In this document: piece by piece, positions 17,560 to 28,992 of the stretch | How the letters are laid out: each line of letters starts with the position of its first letter | How positions within the stretch are numbered: the stretch's first letter is position 1 | From: Martinezella miluonensis | Lineage (GTDB): Bacteria > Pseudomonadota > Alphaproteobacteria > Rhizobiales > Rhizobiaceae | Assembly: GCF_900094545.1 (NCBI RefSeq) | Contig: NZ_FMAH01000019.1 | Span: 44,127-108,126, forward strand | Reading direction: 5' to 3' | DNA length: 64,000 bases | Position numbers and translations under genes: made by a program | The notes under the pieces: model-generated | What the model was told of the DNA's origin: nothing | Databases searched by the model: none | The model's input: the letters and a program-made list of their open reading frames with translations, nothing else

Positions 17560-17865
17560 TCAGCGGCGGATGAGCGGGCAACCCCGTACGTTGGCGAAAA
17601 CGATCCGATCCGGACCGCGACGGCCGAAACCTTCGACAACGACACGGCGCGGCGTGATATTGTCGATGCGAGCGCGGCGCATGCCCATGTCGCGCGCCTT
17701 CTGAACGGCGAGAACCGGCGAGCACGAGCGGCCGCGATAGTGATCGTATCGTGCCTGCTGGATGCCAGGATGAAAATCATTGGCCGATGCCGTGACACCA
17801 GTCGCAGAAACGGCGCCGAGCGCGATGAGTGCGGCAATACCTGCTTTGGCGAAAAGATTGGTCAT
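17560..17865 (-). CDS. small secreted protein, tandem paralogue B
   Basis: ATG 17865 (GAAGGAG six bases upstream) gives 101 residues with a signal peptide (about 1-28, TASA before ND). The mature part repeats the domain of the gene at 16959: CSPVLAVQKARDMGMRRARI, then TPRRVVVEGFGRRGPDRIVF and ANVRGCPL, with cysteines at about 48 and 96. The paralogue lacks the proline-rich linker. Both genes have their own terminator, so they are probably separately expressed. Function unknown. Confidence 0.7.
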   Translation of the reverse strand: MTNLFAKAGIAALIALGAVSATGVTASANDFHPGIQQARYDHYRGRSCSPVLAVQKARDMGMRRARIDNITPRRVVVEGFGRRGPDRIVFANVRGCPLIRR

Positions 17866-18036
17866 GGGTGTTTCTCCTTCGAATCCTTGCTGCGGATTGT
17901 TGCCATCCCGATATCCGGCTCGAGGCCTTTGGGATTGAGGACACGTTATGTTGGTCAAGCTGAACCGAACGCGAATTGGCCATTCAGATTGTATTCATGG
18001 CGGTTAACGATCGGTAAACGGCAGAGTTGCAGCAAA

Positions 18037-18462
18037 TCAGGTGGAGAGATGCAGCACGATTTCGCGCCGATGCGGCCGGTCGCGGTGCTCGAAGAGATAG
18101 ATGCCCTGCCATGTGCCGAGCACCAGGCGACCGGCCATGACAGGAATACCGATCGAGACTTGCGTCAATGCCGCCTTGATATGTGCCGGCATGTCGTCCG
18201 GCCCCTCCGTCGTGTGCACGATCCAGCGCATCGACGGGTCGGAAGACGGCGGCACCAGCCGGCGGAAGAACGCATTGAGGTCGGTCTTCACATCGGGATC
18301 CGCATTTTCCTGAATGAGCAGCGAACAGGATGTGTGGCGCACGAAAACGGTCAAAAGCCCCTCGCCGCCACCGGCCGCAGTCCGCGTGAATTGCGCCGCC
18401 TGATCGGTGAACTCGTAAAGCCCCTGACCACGAGTGGCCAGCGTGATGACAGTTTGCGGCAT
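18037..18462 (-). CDS. YjbQ family protein (UPF0047)
   Basis: The 141-residue protein from ATG 18462 matches the YjbQ/UPF0047 family: LTVFVRHTSCSLLIQENADP, DLNAFFRRLVP, WIVHTTEGPDDMPAHIKAAL and LGTWQGIYLFEHRDRPHRRE. The His residues of RHTS and TEGPDDMPAH line the putative active site and all are present. Some members have weak thiamine-phosphate-synthase-like activity, but the true role is unclear. Earlier in-frame ATGs exist (up to 18525) but the family starts at this one. Confidence 0.85.
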   Translation of the reverse strand: MPQTVITLATRGQGLYEFTDQAAQFTRTAAGGGEGLLTVFVRHTSCSLLIQENADPDVKTDLNAFFRRLVPPSSDPSMRWIVHTTEGPDDMPAHIKAALTQVSIGIPVMAGRLVLGTWQGIYLFEHRDRPHRREIVLHLST

Positions 18463-18543
18463 GGCTTTTCCCGACAATAGCGATGGCGATCCGCATGACC
18501 TCGGGCGCAACGGCCGCATTGTCAAGGCCGCGCAGCCTGGCGC

Positions 18544-18897
18544 CTATGCTTCGACAATAATGCGGAAGCCGCCATAGATCATGCGCTTGCCATCGAAGGG
18601 CATGTTCTGCATCTCGTCCTTGAGGCGGGGATCGGCCATGACTTTTTCCAGGATCTCGTCCCGGCTCTGCCGAGACTCATAGATGATCCAGGAGAAAACC
18701 ACGACCTCATCTTCCGTTGCCTGCACAGCCCGTGGGAAAGACGTCAGTTCGCCATAGGGAACGTCGTCTCCAATCGCCTCGACATAGCTGAGCGCGCCAT
18801 ACTCCCTCCAGACCTTCCCGGCCTTGTTCGCCAGCGTTTTGTAAGCCTCGATCTTGTCTTTCGGCACGGCGACAATAAAACCATCGACATAGGACAT
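18544..18897 (-). CDS. DUF1428 family protein
   Basis: The 117-residue product begins MSYVDGFIVAVPKDKIEAYK and contains VWREYGALSYVEAIGDDVP, TEDEVVVFSWIIYESRQ, and MPFDGKRMIYGGF, the full DUF1428 pattern. This is a ferredoxin-like alpha+beta barrel family related to dimeric monooxygenase-like folds. No reaction is established. The start at 18897 was chosen over an in-frame ATG two codons upstream because AAAGGAG lies six bases before it. Confidence 0.85.
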   Translation of the reverse strand: MSYVDGFIVAVPKDKIEAYKTLANKAGKVWREYGALSYVEAIGDDVPYGELTSFPRAVQATEDEVVVFSWIIYESRQSRDEILEKVMADPRLKDEMQNMPFDGKRMIYGGFRIIVEA

Positions 18898-19041
18898 TTC
18901 CATCTCCTTTGCTCTATGTTCGCGTCCGAAGGACGATCGACCGCGACAATATCCGACATAGAGCACGCGCTTTCTTTGGCTACCTGGCGTTTGCCCGGGC
19001 GCGCGACGGAAGCAGCGATGCAGCCTGCCGGGAGGATACGC

Positions 19042-19434
19042 ATGCAGATTGAGTACAGGGATGACCCAAATCCCGGAAACGAGGCTCTCAACGCACTCTG
19101 GGCGAATGCATGGGATACCCGCTCCGCCCGCGATTTTTCACCGGTCCTGTCGCGAAGCCTCGCCCATGTCGGCGCATTTTCAGGCACGCGGATGATAGGT
19201 TTTGTGAATGTCGCCTGGGATGGCGGCATTCACGCCTTCATCCTCGATACCTGCGTGGATCCCGAATTTCGAAGGCAGGGCATCGCGACCGGCCTGATCG
19301 AAAGGGCGAAGATCCTGGCTCGCGACCGGGGCGCGGAATGGCTACATGTCGACTTCGAACCGCATCTTACCCATTTCTATCGACAGGCCGGCTTCGCCCC
19401 CACCGAAGCAGGGCTGATAAGGTTGCGCGATTGA
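19042..19434 (+). CDS. GNAT family N-acetyltransferase
   Basis: The product from ATG 19042 (GGAGG six bases upstream) is 130 residues. It carries the GNAT acetyl-CoA pyrophosphate loop CVDPEFRRQGIATGLIERA (about 73-91) preceded by strand AFILDT, and ends with FYRQAGFAPTEAG, the usual C-terminal strand of the fold. The length is at the short end for GNAT enzymes. The acetyl acceptor cannot be predicted. It is divergent from the DUF1428 gene, with the intervening 144 bases serving both. Confidence 0.8.
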   Translation: MQIEYRDDPNPGNEALNALWANAWDTRSARDFSPVLSRSLAHVGAFSGTRMIGFVNVAWDGGIHAFILDTCVDPEFRRQGIATGLIERAKILARDRGAEWLHVDFEPHLTHFYRQAGFAPTEAGLIRLRD

Positions 19435-19460
19435 GGTCGCCAAATAGTCTTTCCGGAGCA

Positions 19461-19600
19461 TCAGGCTAGTGCGCGGACTTGCGAGAGCAGCCAGTTGCGA
19501 AACAGCGCGGCCGATGGATTTAGCAGCGCGTTTGGCGGATAGAGCAGAATGCCTGCAGTACGGAGAGAGGAGGAAGCGGCCGTTTTCTCATGAAAATCCC
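19461..19600 (-). pseudogene. C-terminal remnant of a LysR-type regulator
   Basis: Leftward from about 19600 to TGA at 19461-19463, the frame encodes about 45 residues, including LLYPPNALLNPSAALFRNWL. This is the closing strand and helix of GcvA-like LysR regulators. The DNA-binding and most of the effector domain are absent, and upstream sequence shows no further homology that I can read. I interpret it as a decayed gene end. Confidence 0.45.
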
Positions 19601-20013
19601 GCATGATTGATTGCCGGAACCTTCATTATATACCGCCAGCTTTGAGGCGCATCTGTCTATCTTGCGAGATTGTGAGGCTCACGATAGATGCAAGATGCTC
19701 ATGAATTTAGCTGGGTACGATGGGTTGCGGAGTGCTTGGGCTCGACCAATCCGCTGGCGAGATCATGCAAGAATGCCGCCGATAAAGACGAATGGAAAAC
19801 GCGATACACTGCATGCGGCAAGCCCGCATTTACTGCGGGAAGTCGGATTGATAGTGGCGCTACAGATCGGCCGGAGTGACCGAGCACATCCAGCCCGCTT
19901 AAATTCTGCGAACCTCGATGGGTCTCTTTGCCTTTCGGTTTGAGCGCTTGGAGGCAGGCTTTTCACACAGCGAACATTCCGCCACCCTTAGCGTCGCCCC
20001 GAGACGCCGGCTG
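19601..20013. other. apparently non-coding stretch
   Basis: Short frames exist on both strands (for example 19688-19879 on plus and 19899-20141 on minus), but none has a ribosome site or a recognisable domain. The region is probably decayed sequence next to the LysR remnant. Confidence 0.35.
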
Positions 20014-20745
20014 TCACCCTCGATGCTGTCTCGCTTGGACATTTTCATCAGCAGAGAGATCAAATCGCGGCGATGAGGGACTGAGAATCCCTCGTCTGCT
20101 CTCCGACGACCAGACAGCCGCCAGCTCAGCCGCAATCGCATCGATCAGACGCGGCACATCGCTGCTTGCCGAGCCATGCAGCGCTTCGGCCACGATCAAA
20201 ACGGATCGCGTATCCTCGCGCACCGCGGAAAGACCGCTTTGCCGGTTGGTCCAGCGTCGGGCATGAGCTTGTCCGGCCGTATCGGCGAAGATGACCTCAC
20301 GGGGTTCCGGGTGCTCTGTCTCGCCGGAAAAGGTCAGATAGGACTCGCTGCCGTGGGCGTGGCGGACCTCAAGATCGCCCGAGACCTTTTGAAGGTCGAA
20401 AACGGCGACGGGAATGGCGAAGGCGATGGAGATGGCATTGCAGAGATCGACGAGGGGATGCAGCCGCGGCAGCGATCCCTCCTGGCGAAAGCGACGCAGC
20501 AAAGCCTCCGAAGCGCAGCGATATTGCGTGGGCTTCATTCCCATTTTCGAAAACGCGCGCCGCCAGGCCTGAATTTCCGGCATTTCACTCTCGGAGCCTT
20601 GCTCTAGCCGCTCAGCAGCGATTGCATGATAATGGGCCACGCGATCCGTGACGGCGACATCGGCGGTGATTCCTTCGGCGAACAATACGCCGGGAACCAG
20701 CTCCGGAAACTCGCCCCACATCTCGTTCGAATGACGGAAATACAT
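20014..20745 (-). CDS. B3/B4 tRNA-binding domain protein
   Basis: The 243-residue protein has the B3/B4 fold of the phenylalanyl-tRNA synthetase beta subunit as a stand-alone domain: WRRAFSKMGMKPTQYRCASEALLRR (about 80-104), LPRLHPLVDLCNAISIAFAIPV and a RHAHGSESYL strand. Such free-standing proteins are thought to act on nucleic acid or on mis-charged tRNA; this is not proven. ATG 20745 has GAAGGAG upstream. It lies 81 bases after the AraC gene on the same strand, so the DMT exporter, AraC regulator and this protein may be co-transcribed. Confidence 0.8.
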   Translation of the reverse strand: MYFRHSNEMWGEFPELVPGVLFAEGITADVAVTDRVAHYHAIAAERLEQGSESEMPEIQAWRRAFSKMGMKPTQYRCASEALLRRFRQEGSLPRLHPLVDLCNAISIAFAIPVAVFDLQKVSGDLEVRHAHGSESYLTFSGETEHPEPREVIFADTAGQAHARRWTNRQSGLSAVREDTRSVLIVAEALHGSASSDVPRLIDAIAAELAAVWSSESRRGILSPSSPRFDLSADENVQARQHRG

Positions 20746-20826
20746 AACTTCTCCTTCTGCAGTCTCGCTTGGCGTTGCAGAAAACCTCGTCATCGTCGCG
20801 CGGTCTTGAATGAAATTGCAGAGGTG

Positions 20827-21723
20827 TCAGCAAGCGGCCGCATAGGCGCCCGGCGAGAGGCCGAAATTGCGCACGAAAAGCCGCGTCATGTGGCTTTGAT
20901 CGGCAAAGCCACAGGCAAAGGCCGCTTCCGCCAGTGGCGTGCCGACCGCGATCAACCGCCGCGCTTCCTGGATGCGGCGTTGCAGCAGATAAGCATGTGG
21001 TGTAAGCCCCGTCGCCTTGCTGAATGCGCGCAGGAACTGGAAATGGCTTAGCCCACACACGCTGGCGAGTTCAGCAAGAGTGAAAGGCGCTGCAGGATCA
21101 TCGTCAATCAATTCGCGGGCGCGACCGATGGCTGCGGGAACGGTGATATCGCGCGAACTCTGCGCTCCCTCGCTCATCACGGCGGCAACAAGGGACAACA
21201 GCAGACCATCCCGCAACAATGTATCCTGCGGCGCGGATTTGCCGACCAGAAGCGAAAACAGAGCCCTGAACTTCGCAACCAGTTCGCCATTGCGAATGAC
21301 GGGTGACGGAAATTCGACCTCGCCCATCCTCCCCTCGCCGATGTCCTTCAGGAGATCGGCAATAACAAGCGGATCGAAATAAAGCATCGACCAGGCCCGG
21401 CTTTCGCCAACGGGCATGCCGTCATGCACCTCGTTTGGATTGACGCTGATCACATCGCCGGCCTCGGCCTGCACCACCCCGCGCCCGCTGAGCGAAGCCT
21501 GGGCGCCGGCCTCGATGAGGCCTATGCCGAATTGATCATGCGTGTGTTTGGGAAAGCTGTGGCCCGTTTCCGCCTTAACGGCTTCGATGCCGGCCAGCGG
21601 AGTGCGGAATATCCTGAATTGGCCGGACCTCATCCGTATCGCTTCCCCAACGAGATAGCATCCCTTCTCGGGGATGCCGGTAAAGCTTAGCGCGGCGCCG
21701 TTATGGCTGGCAATCTCAATCAT
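20827..21723 (-). CDS. AraC family transcriptional regulator
   Basis: The 298-residue protein has an N-terminal cupin-type ligand domain (FPKHTHDQFGIGLIEAGAQ about 57-75, GDVISVNPNEVHDG about 89-102). The C-terminal double HTH spans about 195-295, with FTLAELASVCGLSHFQFLRAFSKATGLTPHAYLLQRRIQEARRLI and FADQSHMTRLFVRNFGLSP. It begins 15 bases after the stop of the DMT exporter gene on the same strand, suggesting it is in an operon with, and may control, that exporter. The effector is unknown. Confidence 0.88.
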   Translation of the reverse strand: MIEIASHNGAALSFTGIPEKGCYLVGEAIRMRSGQFRIFRTPLAGIEAVKAETGHSFPKHTHDQFGIGLIEAGAQASLSGRGVVQAEAGDVISVNPNEVHDGMPVGESRAWSMLYFDPLVIADLLKDIGEGRMGEVEFPSPVIRNGELVAKFRALFSLLVGKSAPQDTLLRDGLLLSLVAAVMSEGAQSSRDITVPAAIGRARELIDDDPAAPFTLAELASVCGLSHFQFLRAFSKATGLTPHAYLLQRRIQEARRLIAVGTPLAEAAFACGFADQSHMTRLFVRNFGLSPGAYAAAC

Positions 21724-21738
21724 CCGCGACCAGACCCA

Positions 21739-22719
21739 TTACCTTTCCGGCGTTGCGGGCTCATCCTCCTGCGCTGTCGCCAAGGCCGCCTGCGTATTGC
21801 CGGCGACCGCCGCCGGCAGCGGCGTGCCGCGCTTGCGCTCCCGCGCCAGCGTCAGCAGACCGGAAAAGATGATGAGGACGATGCCGAAAGCCATGGGCAT
21901 ATCGATGCTATCGTTGAACAGCAGATAGCCGAAAACGATCGCCCAGAGCATTTGGCTGTACTGCGGCGGCGCAACCAGATTGGCCGGCGCCATATGCGCC
22001 GCATTCATCAGCAGCACGTTGCCAAGCGCGCCCAGCAGGCCGTAGCTCGCGAGAAAGATCCATTGCGTCGCGGTCGGCGCCATGACTTCCGAAAGCATGA
22101 GAAAGCCGCTGACAACCAGCGTGCCGAACAGGCCCGCGCCATAGAGCGAGATGCGTTTTTCCTTCGACCCCAGCGCGCGGTTGATGACGATCGAAATCGC
22201 GGCGGCAAGGCCACCTATCGCTGCACAGAAATGACCGATCGAAAGCTCGCGAAAGCCTGGACGAAGGACGATCAGCACGCCGACGAAACCGAGAATGACC
22301 GCCGTCCAGCGCTGCCAGCGCACATCTTCCTTGAGAAAGATCACCGAGAGGATCGTCACGAAGGACGGCAGCAGGAACAGCAGCGCAAAGGCTTCCGCCA
22401 TCGGCAGCTTGGTGAAGGCGATGACGGAGCAGATCGCGCCGGTCGCGCCGCAGATGAAGCGCAGCAGCCATAAGGGGCGGTTCGATGTCTTCACCACATC
22501 GAGCCAGCCGTCCTCACGCCTCTTCAGGAACGGCACAGCGGCAAAGCCGAACAACGCGCCGATGAAGGCGACCTGATAGGAAGGAACCACGCCATGCAGG
22601 ATCTTGATCGAGGCATCGCTGAAGGCAAAGACGGCATAGGCGGAAAATGCCACAAGGACGCCACGCAAGGCAGAGCGGCCGGCGGCCGCAGAACTGGAAT
22701 CGGCTGTAATCGAGGACAT
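21739..22719 (-). CDS. DMT superfamily (EamA-type) permease
   Basis: The 326-residue protein has ten hydrophobic segments in two EamA repeats (about 20-155 and 170-300). FSDASIKILHGVVPSYQVAFIGALFGF is in the first and LLGALGNVLLMNAAHMAPANLVAPPQYSQMLWAIVFGYLLF in the second. Proteins of this kind export or import small metabolites such as amino acids or their derivatives. The AraC gene directly downstream suggests a regulated exporter. The substrate cannot be read from the sequence. Confidence 0.85.
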   Translation of the reverse strand: MSSITADSSSAAAGRSALRGVLVAFSAYAVFAFSDASIKILHGVVPSYQVAFIGALFGFAAVPFLKRREDGWLDVVKTSNRPLWLLRFICGATGAICSVIAFTKLPMAEAFALLFLLPSFVTILSVIFLKEDVRWQRWTAVILGFVGVLIVLRPGFRELSIGHFCAAIGGLAAAISIVINRALGSKEKRISLYGAGLFGTLVVSGFLMLSEVMAPTATQWIFLASYGLLGALGNVLLMNAAHMAPANLVAPPQYSQMLWAIVFGYLLFNDSIDMPMAFGIVLIIFSGLLTLARERKRGTPLPAAVAGNTQAALATAQEDEPATPER

Positions 22720-22856
22720 CGGAATCGTAGAAAAATGCGACGGGAGGACACTGAATCAGTGAGATGCAGGCAATTGTATGATGAAATAGGCTGAATTTCG
22801 ATTGGGCTGAAAATAAACTATTGTTTCAGGCGAGTGCTCGCGGCGACCGCCGAGCT

Positions 22857-24287
22857 TCAATTTCCAGCGAAGCCCAATTTCTCCAGCTGGCTCGGGGAAA
22901 CATGTCCCCTGAGCGTGTAAGAGAATGCAACGACCTTCAGTGCATCACTATCTACTTCACAAGTTAGTGCCACTCTCTGAAAGCCTTTGGGAGTATCTAT
23001 GACAACACCGTCGCCAACTAAGCTAGTGTCAGAAATCATGGCCGGCGATAGCGCAGAGTTTGCGAAGCTTGTAGCCCTCAGGTCGTAACCGAATTGCAGC
23101 TTCTCCTCGGACCGGCAGAGATAAAGCACTCGCTGCCGCCGCGGCATCTTCTTCCAAGCATCGTAATCACTCTTCGAAAGACGTGCCATCTCCGCACCAG
23201 AATAGAGCTTCTTGGCCTGAATGGCCCTTTTCAGCGCAACCGATTTCGGCGGTTGCGGCTCGGTGACCAATGCTGCGCCGCCGGTCGAACTGCCTTGACT
23301 GCTCGAAGCGGACTGGCTCTGAGAGCTTTGTTGCGCGGGCGAAGGCTTTACGGCCGGAACGACAATCTGCGGCGCCACGTTCGCCTCATCCTTGGCCTGC
23401 TCGGCAAGCGGCTGCTGCTGCAGATCGGCTGTCGGAGCCTGTGCTGCCTGTTGCGCCTGCGGACTGTTTGGATCAGTCGATGGGGCCTGCGGTTGCTGCA
23501 CCTGTGAATCCGAAGGCTCATTGGTCGCCAAGACATCGGGTGCGGTGGAGAAGGCTTTGGCGGTGGGGTCGCTTGCAGGCTTGGCCGCTTTTGCTTGCTG
23601 GTCCTTGACGTCAGCCTGCTGCTGCGCCGCCTGCGCCTGCTGCGCTTGGGTGGCCTGGGCTTTTGCAGCAGCGTCCACCGCGGCCTTTGCCTCCGCCTGT
23701 TGCTCTGCCGAATTGTCGTTCGGCTGTTCCGAAGCCTTGGTCTGTTGCGTGGTGTTTGCGTCCTTCTGATCGCCCTTCATATCCGGAAGGGGCGTCTCCG
23801 TGGCGGAGGGTTGCTGCTCCGCCTTCTCAACGGGCTTGGCGGAGCCTGCGTCGTCAGCTTTGGGAGCTGGCTTCTCCGCCTGCTCTACCGGCTTATCGGC
23901 TTTGGCCTCCGCAGATTTGGATGCGGGCTTTTCTGCCTGCTCCTTCCCCTGAGGATCAGATTGCTTCGGCGGCTGCTCGTCCGATTTCTTTCCCCGAGGC
24001 TGCTGCGGGTCGTCCTTCGCTTCGGCCGTCTGCTGCGCCGGTTTGTCGTCAGGCTTTTGCGTTGGCTTCGGAGGCTGGTCGGGCTTCTCGTTCGCCTTCG
24101 TCGCAAGCTCCTGTTTTTCCTCCGGCTGCGGCACCAACTCGACATTGACACTTTGCTCGGGCTTCGCCTGCGGCGGTGCCGGCAGCAGCGGCAACAGGAA
24201 AATGGCGGCAAACAGGACATGCAGAAGGATCGACAGGACAAAGCCCGGCCGCATCTCCCTATCCCGTTTTTCCGCAACCTTTTCCAT
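22857..24287 (-). CDS. DUF930 protein with TonB-like membrane anchor and long low-complexity linker
   Basis: The 476-residue protein has one N-terminal membrane helix (about 14-34), like TonB. A linker of about 300 residues follows, rich in Lys, Glu, Pro, Gln and Ala. It ends in a compact C-terminal DUF930 domain (about 355-476) including AKKLYSGAEMARLSKSDYDAWKKMPRRQRVLYLCRSEEKLQ and SFANSALSPAMI. The layout suggests a periplasm-spanning protein anchored in the inner membrane. The function of DUF930 is not known. The linker is likely unfolded and is prone to length variation by repeat slippage. Confidence 0.82.
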   Translation of the reverse strand: MEKVAEKRDREMRPGFVLSILLHVLFAAIFLLPLLPAPPQAKPEQSVNVELVPQPEEKQELATKANEKPDQPPKPTQKPDDKPAQQTAEAKDDPQQPRGKKSDEQPPKQSDPQGKEQAEKPASKSAEAKADKPVEQAEKPAPKADDAGSAKPVEKAEQQPSATETPLPDMKGDQKDANTTQQTKASEQPNDNSAEQQAEAKAAVDAAAKAQATQAQQAQAAQQQADVKDQQAKAAKPASDPTAKAFSTAPDVLATNEPSDSQVQQPQAPSTDPNSPQAQQAAQAPTADLQQQPLAEQAKDEANVAPQIVVPAVKPSPAQQSSQSQSASSSQGSSTGGAALVTEPQPPKSVALKRAIQAKKLYSGAEMARLSKSDYDAWKKMPRRQRVLYLCRSEEKLQFGYDLRATSFANSALSPAMISDTSLVGDGVVIDTPKGFQRVALTCEVDSDALKVVAFSYTLRGHVSPSQLEKLGFAGN

Positions 24288-24523
24288 CGTTCAGCGGATG
24301 GCTCGCGAAGAGAAAGCAATCAAGAAGGCATAGCGCATCGATTCATTCGATCCTTAGCGGCAAACAGATCAGCGGACTTTCAGGTCACCGACATATGGTA
24401 TCCGACAACATGCCAGGAAAGGGGCAGCTGTCGAAATCGAACTTGTCAGGCCGCGGAACGATCCGCAATGGCGCAAAAACAAACCTGCGTGATCGCATGG
24501 CGCGAAAACGAGTGCATCCACCA

Positions 24524-25324
24524 TTAGAAGAACTCGTCCAATAGCTGATAATAACCTATCTTCTCTGCCTGCGGCTCAAAATCGCCATAGGCACTTAGAA
24601 ACTCGGCAAGCAGATCGCTGCCGAAATTGCGTTCGATACTGCTGCAGGCGAGCGCAATATCCTGATGACGATCGGCAATTCCGAGGCGACCGCAATCGAT
24701 ATAACCGCTGAAGCCCGCGCCATCGGCGATGAAATTCGGAAGGCAGGCATCGCCATGGGTGACGACGAGATCGTCCGTCACAGGCCTTTTCTCCTCGAGT
24801 TCGCCGAAAAGATCCTGCCCCGACCGTCCCAACCGGGTCTCATCGAAATCATCCTCATCGACGCAGCCGGCAAGCAGGCGCGCCCTTGCCTCGCCAATTC
24901 TGTTCGCCAATCGATGATCGAAAGGGCACGCAGCGATGTCGATCGCGTGCAAACGTCGCAACGCATGCGCCAGAAGACGGACACGTTCGGCCGGCGATAT
25001 CAGCTCCGCGCTGACGAGATCGCTGCCGGGAAGCGCGCTCATCAAAAGCCATTCGCGCTCGTCGTCCCTCTCATGAGCAATGATTTCCGGACAGGCAAAA
25101 CCCTGAGAATTCAACCATCGCAGCCTCGCAACCTCGCCGGCCAGCTCGCCCAAAGGGTCCACAAGCTCGGTCTTGAGATAGACCGGCGCGCGTCCATCAG
25201 CCTCAAGCCGGAAAACGTGCGCCGAGGAACGCCCGAGCGCATCCTGCCGCCATTCATAACCGGCCAGCATATCGCGCAGCCGGCCGAGGATGGCGATTTC
25301 CATGAATTGCGGCTTGCTTGCCAT
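24524..25324 (-). CDS. APH(3')-like aminoglycoside phosphotransferase family protein
   Basis: The 266-residue kinase has an N-lobe with VYLKTE (ATP-binding Lys), LPGSDLVSAE in the hinge region, and the catalytic loop VVTHGDACLPN (about 187-197). The metal-binding YIDCGRLGIADRHQDIALA (about 206-224) is in the order typical of APH(3') enzymes. These enzymes phosphorylate aminoglycosides, but chromosomal homologues in soil bacteria may act on other substrates, so resistance should not be assumed. It follows rpoD on the same strand but is separated by a terminator at 25360-25385. Confidence 0.82.
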   Translation of the reverse strand: MASKPQFMEIAILGRLRDMLAGYEWRQDALGRSSAHVFRLEADGRAPVYLKTELVDPLGELAGEVARLRWLNSQGFACPEIIAHERDDEREWLLMSALPGSDLVSAELISPAERVRLLAHALRRLHAIDIAACPFDHRLANRIGEARARLLAGCVDEDDFDETRLGRSGQDLFGELEEKRPVTDDLVVTHGDACLPNFIADGAGFSGYIDCGRLGIADRHQDIALACSSIERNFGSDLLAEFLSAYGDFEPQAEKIGYYQLLDEFF

Positions 25325-25359
25325 GATCCAACCCTGCTGTCGATATCTGTCAACGAAAA

Positions 25360-25385
25360 GCCCGGCTCGCTTTCGCGAACCGGGC
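25360..25385 (-). terminator. rpoD Rho-independent terminator
   Basis: On the minus strand GCCCGGTTCGC-GAAA-GCGAGCCGGGC forms an 11-base stem with a GNRA loop, followed by TTTTCGTT. It lies 40 bases after the rpoD stop. Confidence 0.85.
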
Positions 25386-25424
25386 CTTGTCTCTTATACG
25401 GCCGATAGCGACTTGCGCCAGGCC

Positions 25425-27485
<2,061 letters not shown>

Positions 27486-27933
27486 CTCTATATCGTCGCT
27501 TTCCCTGACGCTGCAAACTTACATGCGGTAGAACATTTCAATCGAGCCGGCGCGCCCTGCGCCAGCCACGACTCACCGACAAACACCTACGGAATGATCT
27601 TTAATGCCCGATTAACCACGATCGCCGCTACCGGAGTGCAAAGCTGGATTGCGTCTAGGTTTCCGGCCATGGTATCAGGTGATCCGCTCGATCCAGTCTT
27701 ACCGTTCTTTCCGAAGTCAAACGGTGATTCCCAGAATTTTAGTCCTCGTCAAGCTTTTCCAGCAAAAAAGCCCGTTAAATACGCGAAAAAGCCTTATCCA
27801 CAGGCTCAACACGTCATAATCAATTGTTTCCCGTATTTAGGAAGTCCCCACGCGATGACAAGAGGATACTAAAGAAACCTGCGCGTTTACGGCGCCGGCA
27901 TGCATGACCGATGCCGTAAAGCGACAGTTCCGA
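27486..27933. other. rpoD upstream region
   Basis: This 448-base gap separates the tdh stop from the rpoD start and should carry the rpoD promoter(s) and the tdh 3' end. A hairpin TTTACGGC ... GCCGTAAA (27886-27920) follows the tdh stop but has no T-run. No gene is visible. Confidence 0.5.
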
Positions 27934-28971
<1,038 letters not shown>

Positions 28972-28992
28972 GATCGGTTCTCTCCAACCAAT

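Noticed and set aside
19899..20141. 80-codon minus-strand ORF overlapping the end of the B3/B4 gene
   Set aside because: No ribosome site, basic random-looking composition and overlap with a well-supported gene.
27886..27920. Hairpin after tdh as a terminator
   Set aside because: The stem is good but there is no T-run; it may only be a 3' end stabiliser.
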